Positions 58,797 through 64,000 of a stretch of DNA of 64,000 nucleotides are shown one piece after another. Origin of the DNA: JADHMP01 sp964386915 (GTDB lineage: Bacteria > Bacteroidota > Bacteroidia > Flavobacteriales > Flavobacteriaceae); the NCBI GenBank assembly GCA_964386915.1, contig CAYLUQ010000009.1, positions 27,013-91,012 of the forward strand, in the 5' to 3' direction. Numbering within the stretch: the stretch's first letter is position 1; each line of letters begins with the position of its first letter. The notes under the pieces were generated by a model. It ran no database searches. It had not been told where the DNA came from and worked only from the letters and a program-made list of their open reading frames with translations. The translations under genes were made by a program, and so were the position numbers.

Positions 58797-60116
58797 ATGG
58801 AAACGAAAACCACCCAACCTACCTCCTACAAAGTAAAAGATATTGGCTTAGCCGCCTGGGGGAGAAAGGAAATTCACTTGGCTGAAAAAGAAATGCCAGG
58901 TTTAATGGCCTTACGAGAAGAATTTGGACCCGCTCAACCCCTCAAAGGTGCTCGTATTGCCGGGTGCCTCCATATGACCATTCAAACTGCTGTGCTCATA
59001 GAAACACTTGTGGCTTTAGGAGCTGAGGTGACTTGGAGCTCTTGTAATATTTTTTCTACTCAAGATCATGCTGCGGCAGCCATTGCGGCGGCGGGCATTC
59101 CCGTTTATGCCTGGAAAGGGATGAATGAAGAGGAGTTTGACTGGTGTATAGAACAAACCTTGTTTTTTGGAGCAGACAAAAAGCCTCTAAACATGATCTT
59201 AGATGATGGAGGAGATTTAACCAATATGGTACTGGATCGTTATCCTGAGTTAGTAAAAGACATAAAGGGACTCTCTGAAGAAACTACAACAGGTGTCCAC
59301 CGCCTTTACGAGCGGATGAAAAATGGAACCTTACCCCTTCCCGCCATCAATGTGAACGATTCGGTTACCAAATCAAAATTTGATAATAAATATGGGTGTA
59401 AAGAAAGTGCTGTTGATGCCATTAGACGGGCAACTGATGTGATGCTAGCCGGAAAGCGCGTTGTGGTTTGTGGCTATGGTGATGTTGGAAAAGGAACTGC
59501 CGCCTCTTTTAGAGGAGCCGGTGCCATAGTTACCGTTACCGAGATAGATCCTATTTGTGCCCTTCAGGCGGCAATGGACGGTTATGAAGTTAAAAAACTA
59601 TCCTCCGTCATTGTCAATGCTGATATTGTCTGTACGGCAACTGGCAATAAAGACATTCTTAAAAAAGAACATTTCTTGGCCATGAAAGACAAAGCCATTG
59701 TGTGCAACATAGGCCATTTTGACAATGAAATTGACATGGCTTGGTTGAATGAAAACTATGGTCATAGCAAATCTGAAATCAAACCACAGGTAGATTTATA
59801 TACCCTTGAAGAAAACAAACAACTCATTGTTTTGGCAGAGGGACGTTTAGTGAATTTAGGGTGCGCCACAGGACATCCAAGCTTTGTGATGAGTAACTCC
59901 TTCACCAATCAGACCTTAGCGCAAATAGAACTTTGGCAACATACTGATAAGTATGAAAACAAAGTCTATATGTTGCCTAAACATTTAGATGAAAAAGTAG
60001 CTGCTTTACATCTTGATCATCTAGGGGTTGAATTAGAATCTCTATCTAAAGAACAGGCAGACTATATTGGCGTGACGGTTAAGGGACCTTTCAAACCAGA
60101 CTATTATCGCTATTAA
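58797..60116 (+). CDS. ahcY: Adenosylhomocysteinase
   Basis: This NAD-dependent enzyme splits S-adenosylhomocysteine to adenosine and homocysteine, closing the methylation cycle. The 439-residue protein has the NAD-binding GYGDVGKGTAASFRGAGA, the active-site stretch CNIFSTQDHAAAAIA, and the C-terminal KPDYYRY tail needed in the tetramer. I start it at ATG 58797, not at the upstream ATG at 58743, which lies in the promoter region. It has a perfect promoter and a terminator after the stop. Confidence 0.95.
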   Translation: METKTTQPTSYKVKDIGLAAWGRKEIHLAEKEMPGLMALREEFGPAQPLKGARIAGCLHMTIQTAVLIETLVALGAEVTWSSCNIFSTQDHAAAAIAAAGIPVYAWKGMNEEEFDWCIEQTLFFGADKKPLNMILDDGGDLTNMVLDRYPELVKDIKGLSEETTTGVHRLYERMKNGTLPLPAINVNDSVTKSKFDNKYGCKESAVDAIRRATDVMLAGKRVVVCGYGDVGKGTAASFRGAGAIVTVTEIDPICALQAAMDGYEVKKLSSVIVNADIVCTATGNKDILKKEHFLAMKDKAIVCNIGHFDNEIDMAWLNENYGHSKSEIKPQVDLYTLEENKQLIVLAEGRLVNLGCATGHPSFVMSNSFTNQTLAQIELWQHTDKYENKVYMLPKHLDEKVAALHLDHLGVELESLSKEQADYIGVTVKGPFKPDYYRY

Positions 60117-60126
60117 TGCCTATCAT

Positions 60127-60152
60127 AAAAACCAGCTGAAGTCCTGGTTTTT
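60127..60152 (+). terminator. Terminator of ahcY
   Basis: AAAAACCAG and CTGGTTTTT pair as a 9 bp stem around an 8-base loop, ending in five T. It lies 10 bp after the ahcY stop. Confidence 0.75.
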
Positions 60153-60170
60153 CTCATTCTAGCTGAAGCA

Positions 60171-60202
60171 AAAAAAAATCCTGCAAATGCAGGATTTTTT
60201 TT
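60171..60202. terminator. Bidirectional terminator between ahcY and rpmA
   Basis: ATCCTGC-aaat-GCAGGAT (60178-60195) flanked by seven or more A on one side and seven T on the other works in both directions. It would end rplU-rpmA transcription on the minus strand and back up the ahcY terminator. Confidence 0.85.
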
Positions 60203-60217
60203 ATGTGAGTACAATTC

Positions 60218-60478
60218 TTAAGCTTCAAAGGGTACTATAGAAACAAAAGATTTGTTGTCTTTCTTTTTGGTAAATTTCACAATGCCATCTACTTTGGCGT
60301 GGAGGGAATGGTCTTTTCCAAGATATACATTTTCTCCAGGGTGATGCGCAGTGCCTCGTTGACGAATGATGATATTTCCTGCACGAGCTGCTTGACCACC
60401 AAAAATTTTAACACCTAAGCGTTTCGATTCTGATTCTCTTCCGTTTTTTGAACTTCCGACTCCTTTTTTGTGTGCCAT
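60218..60478 (-). CDS. rpmA: 50S ribosomal protein L27
   Basis: This 86-residue protein near the peptidyl-transferase centre begins MAHKKGVGSSKNGRESESKRLG and has the core GNIIIRQRGTAHHPG. The N-terminus has no extra leader to be cleaved. It follows rplU by 18 bp, the standard pairing, and ends at a bidirectional terminator. Confidence 0.97.
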   Translation of the reverse strand: MAHKKGVGSSKNGRESESKRLGVKIFGGQAARAGNIIIRQRGTAHHPGENVYLGKDHSLHAKVDGIVKFTKKKDNKSFVSIVPFEA

Positions 60479-60496
60479 AATTGATATACTTTATAA

Positions 60497-61039
60497 TTAT
60501 TTGGTTAGGGCTGCAATCAAATCTGCTTTTTTCATAGCAGAAATTCCCTCAATTCCCTTTGCTTTGGCTTCTTCTTTGAGTTGGGCAACCGTCATGCTAG
60601 CAAAATCTTTCTGCTCAGCTTTCGCTTTTGGTGCAGCTTTTTTAGAAGCTACCTTTTTTGCAACAGGGGCTGCTTTAGGTTCTTCTTTAGGTTTTGCGGG
60701 CGCCGCTTCTTTTTTAGCTTTTGCTCCAGTGGCTTGAATTTTTTCAATCACCAGTTCAGTAAGGGCTTGACGGTGTCCGTTTTTAACACGGTATCCCTTT
60801 CTTCGTTTTTTCTTAAAAACAATGACTTTGTCTCCTTTAAGGTGACTAATTACTTTGGCTTCTACAGAAGCACCGTTGATAGCGGGGGCGCCAACAGTAA
60901 CTTTTTGGCCATCGTCTAATAGGTAAACCTGATCAAAAGAAACTTTAGCTCCTTCTTTATCAGCAAGACGGTGTACAAAAAGCTTTTGGTCTTTCGCAAC
61001 TTTAAATTGCTGCCCTGCTATTTCTACAATTGCATACAT
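60497..61039 (-). CDS. rplU: 50S ribosomal protein L21 with C-terminal Rho_N/SAP-like extension
   Basis: This protein has 180 residues; L21 normally has about 103. Residues 1-103 are canonical L21 (IVEIAGQQFKVAKDQK, FKKKRRKGYRVKNGHRQ). A Lys/Ala/Pro-rich linker spans about 105-145, and residues 148-180 (MTVAQLKEEAKAKGIEGIS..KKADLIAAL) form a helix-extension-helix motif like Rho N-terminal or SAP domains, which bind nucleic acids. Such tails occur in Bacteroidota L21 proteins. rpmA follows. An exact promoter lies upstream. Confidence 0.95.
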   Translation of the reverse strand: MYAIVEIAGQQFKVAKDQKLFVHRLADKEGAKVSFDQVYLLDDGQKVTVGAPAINGASVEAKVISHLKGDKVIVFKKKRRKGYRVKNGHRQALTELVIEKIQATGAKAKKEAAPAKPKEEPKAAPVAKKVASKKAAPKAKAEQKDFASMTVAQLKEEAKAKGIEGISAMKKADLIAALTK

Positions 61040-61059
61040 GATACATTAATTTTGGAGGG

Positions 61060-61090
61060 CAAATATACCACTTTCAGTAGAAATAACAAG
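61060..61090 (-). promoter_or_regulatory. Promoter of rplU-rpmA
   Basis: On the minus strand CTTG (61087-61090), 19 bp, then TATATTTG (61060-61067) match the consensus except for the first -33 base. It lies 20 bp before the ATG. Confidence 0.65.
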
Positions 61091-61108
61091 CACTATTAAT
61101 TTAATTAA

Positions 61109-61486
61109 TCAATGCTTTTTTAAACTGTATTTTCCCGGCCCGGCAAGGTAGAGAAACACAAAACCTATCAGAAACAGTAGTGCCTTTTCTTGCGTTTTAA
61201 ATGGATCATCGGCGTGCACCACAAAGGTGATCACCCCGGCTGTGATGATTGAAAAAAGGGAGGCTAAACGCATATGATAGCCCAAAAGGATAAAAAGGGG
61301 GGCTACAAATTCTCCCAAAACGGTAAATAGTAAAGAGGGAATAGGCCCTACCCCAAGAGGGTCGGCAAATTCAAAATTACCGTTGAGTAATTTTAAGAAT
61401 TTTCCATAACCATGGGACATAAAGCAAAGAGAAAGCGCCACTCTATAGAAGAGCAAAGCCGAATTGATGTAGGATTTTTTAAGCAT
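61109..61486 (-). CDS. DoxX family membrane protein
   Basis: This 125-residue protein has about four membrane helices and the DoxX pattern: YRVALSLCFMSHGYGK in helix 1, then FVAPLFILLGYHMRLASLF. Members are small integral membrane proteins linked to quinone or redox functions, but roles vary widely. The gene follows rfbB by 35 bp on the same strand and precedes the rplU promoter. No partner is adjacent. Confidence 0.85.
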   Translation of the reverse strand: MLKKSYINSALLFYRVALSLCFMSHGYGKFLKLLNGNFEFADPLGVGPIPSLLFTVLGEFVAPLFILLGYHMRLASLFSIITAGVITFVVHADDPFKTQEKALLFLIGFVFLYLAGPGKYSLKKH

Positions 61487-61521
61487 GATTTAAGGAATTA
61501 AAGTTTTTTTGAAAGTACAAA

Positions 61522-62523
61522 TTATTCCGAAAACTTGGCCAAAAAATGGCGTACTGTTTTGGCAAGCCCTTCTTCAAAAGGTGTTTTGGGTTGCCAACCT
61601 AAGTCGTTGTGAATTTTGGAGGCATCAATGGCATAGCGATAATCATGTCCTAAACGGTCTTCTACAAATTGAAGAAGTGCAGCAGAAGTGCCCGGAGGAT
61701 TGTGCAGTTGTTGGTCAACAGTTTTGATTAAGGTTTCTACTAAATCGATATTCCGTATTTCGTTATTTCCACCCACAGTATAGGTTTCTCCAATTGTTCC
61801 TTGGTGAAAAATTAAGTCAATGGCCTTGGCGTGATCTTCTACATAGAGCCAATCGCGAATATTTTGCCCCTTTCCATAGACAGGGAGGGGTTTTTGTTCC
61901 ACAATATTTTTAATGAAAAGGGGAATGAGTTTTTCTGGGAATTGGTGAGGGCCGTAATTATTAGAACAATTGGACAATACTACAGGGAGTCCATAGGTGT
62001 GGAAATAGGCTCTAACAAAATGATCGGAAGCCGCTTTAGAGGCTGAATAGGGTGAACGTGGGTCATAGGGTGTGGATTCCGAAAAACTTCCAGAATCAGA
62101 AAGGCTTCCAAAAACCTCATCGGTAGAAATATGATAGAACCGTTTGTTTTTTGGGTGGTTGCCCCACAGCTTTCGGGCAGCTTCCAAAAGGTTGAGGGTG
62201 CCCATTACATTGGTTTTGGCAAAGCCTAAAGGATCTTTTATTGAATTGTCTACATGCGATTCTGCTGCTAAATGAATGACCGCATCAAATTGGTAGTGTT
62301 CAAATATCTCATTCACTTTTTGGGCCTCTTGAAGATCTACTTTTTCGAAGCTATAGTTGGGTGCCTCTCGCACGGCAGCTACATTTTCCAAATCGGCTGC
62401 ATAGGTGAGGGCATCTAAGTTTACAATGTGGTAGTGCGGATACTGTTCAACAAAAAGCCGAACAACATGGGAGCCGATAAATCCGGCGCCACCCGTAATG
62501 AGAATAGGTTGTGTTTTTGCCAT
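61522..62523 (-). CDS. rfbB: dTDP-glucose 4,6-dehydratase
   Basis: This 333-residue enzyme of the extended SDR family makes dTDP-4-keto-6-deoxyglucose, the second step to dTDP-rhamnose. The NAD-binding GGAGFIGSH is at residues 10-18, STDEVFG and the YSASK active-site Tyr/Lys pair follow, with the SNCSNNYGPHQFPEKLIP region. It begins one base overlapping the end of rfbD and is complete. The gene order is rfbC-rfbD-rfbB on the minus strand; rfbA is not in the window. Confidence 0.95.
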   Translation of the reverse strand: MAKTQPILITGGAGFIGSHVVRLFVEQYPHYHIVNLDALTYAADLENVAAVREAPNYSFEKVDLQEAQKVNEIFEHYQFDAVIHLAAESHVDNSIKDPLGFAKTNVMGTLNLLEAARKLWGNHPKNKRFYHISTDEVFGSLSDSGSFSESTPYDPRSPYSASKAASDHFVRAYFHTYGLPVVLSNCSNNYGPHQFPEKLIPLFIKNIVEQKPLPVYGKGQNIRDWLYVEDHAKAIDLIFHQGTIGETYTVGGNNEIRNIDLVETLIKTVDQQLHNPPGTSAALLQFVEDRLGHDYRYAIDASKIHNDLGWQPKTPFEEGLAKTVRHFLAKFSE

Positions 62524-63377
62524 TAATTATGATCTAAACATTCCTGCAGGGCACTTTGCCAAGAGGGAATGGGTAAAGGTAAGAGCTTTTGAATCCTTTC
62601 GGTAGCTAGAACAGCATTTTTTGGTCGTTGGGCTGGGGTTAAATAGTCTTTTGTAGCAATGGGTTTAAGTTGAGTTTTCAAATTTTTTAGGGCCACAATT
62701 TCTTGCGCAAAGGCAAACCACGTGGTGGTGCCTGCATTTGCATAATGATAACAAGATTGTTGCCAAAAGGCAGGGTTTTCAAGCAGCGATAAAACAGCGT
62801 GTGCTAGGGAAAGGCCAGCTGTTGGTCGACCAAACTGGTCATTGACTATTGAGATTTGTTTTTTGGCGTTGCTTAATCGTAAAATGGTCTTCATAAAATT
62901 ATGCCCAAAGGGGCTGAAAAGCCAAGAGGTGCGAAGCACCACAGCTGGTGTAGCAGCCTTAAAAACATATTCCTCTCCTTGTGCCTTAGAAGCGCCGTAT
63001 ACACTTATAGGATTGACCTGATCTGTCTCCTGATAGGCTTTTGGTTCGGTTCCATCAAATACATAATCGGTAGAAAAATGAAGGAGTTTCAACTGGTGTT
63101 TTTCCCCAAAGGAAACGAGGTTTTTTACACCCTCTGCATTGATTAAAAAAGCTTTGTCTTTGTCTTTTTCAGCGTCATCAACAGCCGTGTAGGCAGCACA
63201 ATTGATGATTCCCTCAAAGGGATGCTTTTCATAAAAGTGGGCCAAAGTGTCGGGTTTGTTAAGGTCAACCTCATCTTGATCGGTAAGGTATAATGCCATG
63301 TTGGGATATTGCGCACTAACGGCCTTAAAACATTGGCCTAATTGTCCCTTCGCTCCCGTGACCAAAAAACTAGTCAT
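62523..63377 (-). CDS. rfbD: dTDP-4-dehydrorhamnose reductase
   Basis: This SDR enzyme of 284 residues reduces dTDP-4-keto-rhamnose with NAD(P)H, the last step of dTDP-rhamnose synthesis. The N-terminal GAKGQLG binds the cofactor; DYVFDG and YGASKAQGE carry the catalytic Tyr/Lys. I start it at ATG 63377 (MTSFLVTGAKG), which overlaps rfbC by 8 bp; an upstream ATG at 63464 would add an unrelated N-terminus inside rfbC. It overlaps rfbB by one base. Confidence 0.93.
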   Translation of the reverse strand: MTSFLVTGAKGQLGQCFKAVSAQYPNMALYLTDQDEVDLNKPDTLAHFYEKHPFEGIINCAAYTAVDDAEKDKDKAFLINAEGVKNLVSFGEKHQLKLLHFSTDYVFDGTEPKAYQETDQVNPISVYGASKAQGEEYVFKAATPAVVLRTSWLFSPFGHNFMKTILRLSNAKKQISIVNDQFGRPTAGLSLAHAVLSLLENPAFWQQSCYHYANAGTTTWFAFAQEIVALKNLKTQLKPIATKDYLTPAQRPKNAVLATERIQKLLPLPIPSWQSALQECLDHN

Positions 63378-63942
63378 ACAGGTTTTCGTTATAATCAAAT
63401 AGCGGGGCTTGCCCCAATGTAGGATGCTTGCGGTCTTTTTCAGATTGAATCCAAAGTGATTCATCGAGTTGCCAATCGATTCCTAATTGGGTGTCATTTG
63501 GCGCAATGCTGCCTTCACACTGGGGGTCATAGAAGGCATCTACTTTATAATGAAAAACAGAGGTTTCACTTAAGGTTATGTAGCCGTGGGCAAAACCACG
63601 CGGGATGAAAAGCTGCAGTTGGTTTTCATCGCTTAAGACTTGACTAAAATGGTGCCCAAAACTTGGAGACCCTTTGCGGATATCTACAATCACATCTAAA
63701 ACACTTCCTTGCAAAACACTCACCAATTTAGATTGACTGTTTGGGGGAAGTTGATAGTGCAATCCACGCAATACACCCTTTTTGGAATGGGTTAGGTTGT
63801 CTTGACAAAAGTTTATTTTTTTTCCTGTGACCAACTCAAAAGCCTTTTGATTGTAGTGTTCTACAAAACTCCCTCTGTGGTCTTGATGAGGGGTAGGCTT
63901 TATTAAAAAAGCTTCGTTAAATGGGGTTTTGAGAACAGTCAT
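63370..63942 (-). CDS. rfbC: dTDP-4-dehydrorhamnose 3,5-epimerase
   Basis: This cupin-fold epimerase of 190 residues makes dTDP-4-keto-L-rhamnose. It has HQDHRGSFVEHYNQ, the catalytic histidine in GVLRGLHYQ, and FIPRGFAHGYITLSE. It starts the visible rfb run and overlaps rfbD by 8 bp. A 7/8 promoter match (TAATTTAG) lies upstream on the minus strand. The remaining 58 bp to the edge hold no other gene. Confidence 0.94.
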   Translation of the reverse strand: MTVLKTPFNEAFLIKPTPHQDHRGSFVEHYNQKAFELVTGKKINFCQDNLTHSKKGVLRGLHYQLPPNSQSKLVSVLQGSVLDVIVDIRKGSPSFGHHFSQVLSDENQLQLFIPRGFAHGYITLSETSVFHYKVDAFYDPQCEGSIAPNDTQLGIDWQLDESLWIQSEKDRKHPTLGQAPLFDYNENLYD

Positions 63943-64000
63943 TGAAAGTTTTGTTGGCCCTAAATTAAGTAATTTTTAAAAATCCTTATTTCCCTATGAT

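Noticed and set aside
1..64000. CRISPR arrays, phage, integrase, transposase or restriction-modification genes
   Set aside because: No regularly spaced repeats and no proteins of these kinds were found on either strand.

Overview
The window looks like chromosomal DNA of a member of the Bacteroidota, most likely class Flavobacteriia. The evidence is a complete SUF cluster that ends in DUF59 and DUF2480 genes, a lycopene cyclase and GGPP synthase pair, DUF3127 and DUF4301 proteins, lipoproteins, a TonB-dependent receptor, very few Shine-Dalgarno-like sequences, and at least thirteen perfect copies of the Bacteroidota promoter element TAnnTTTG in intergenic gaps. Gene density is high, with many 1 to 11 bp overlaps. 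I see no tRNA, rRNA, CRISPR array, insertion sequence, integrase or phage gene, and base composition looks uniform.

Layout. 1-985: the 3' end of a short-chain dehydrogenase gene and a putative lipoprotein. 1306-8398 (minus): a tight run that reads sugar TIM-barrel lipoprotein, MFS transporter, Gfo/Idh/MocA oxidoreductase, sugar isomerase/epimerase, DUF1080, then yicC, gmk and nadD. Facing it at 8523-10802 (plus) are a GMC oxidoreductase and its Tat-exported small subunit, followed by a cytochrome c lipoprotein at 10797-11279. Together these resemble a periplasmic sugar 3-oxidation and 3-keto-glycoside breakdown pathway. 11335-16302: thioesterase, EamA exporter, ArsC-like protein, a transsulfuration enzyme, LpxH and HflX. 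16506-24157 (minus): sufA-sufB-sufC-sufD-sufS-sufE-DUF59-DUF2480 and a glycosyltransferase. 24257-26868: two lipoproteins, one a probable seven-bladed propeller. 26970-31046: thiL, a ZIP transporter, lycopene cyclase and GGPP synthase.

31157-37716: a TetR-controlled RND efflux operon with a candidate palindromic operator over its promoter. 37781-45523: aspS, a small membrane protein, a cold-shock gene with a long leader, tadA, dxs and polA. 45648-48340: rplM-rpsI-rpsB-tsf, with a structured leader (possible pseudoknot) before rpsB. 48405-52802: tag, DUF3127, a histidine kinase, a HIT protein, greA, a Rieske-like lipoprotein and an unknown exported protein.

52794-58742 (minus): a thiamine locus. 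It holds a phosphopantetheinyl transferase, a YkoF-like thiamine-binding protein, a PnuC-family transporter, a NadR-like kinase and DUF4301, then a TPP riboswitch and a TonB-dependent receptor. A hairpin covers the start codon of the receptor. 58797-63942: ahcY (divergent, with interlocked promoters), then on the minus strand rpmA and rplU (L21 with a Rho_N/SAP-like tail), a DoxX protein, and rfbB-rfbD-rfbC for dTDP-rhamnose.

I see no classic mobile or defence system. The observations most worth following are the sugar-oxidation cluster, the thiamine locus with its start-codon hairpin, the rpsB leader, the TetR operator, and a hairpin repeat family confined here to two convergent gene ends.
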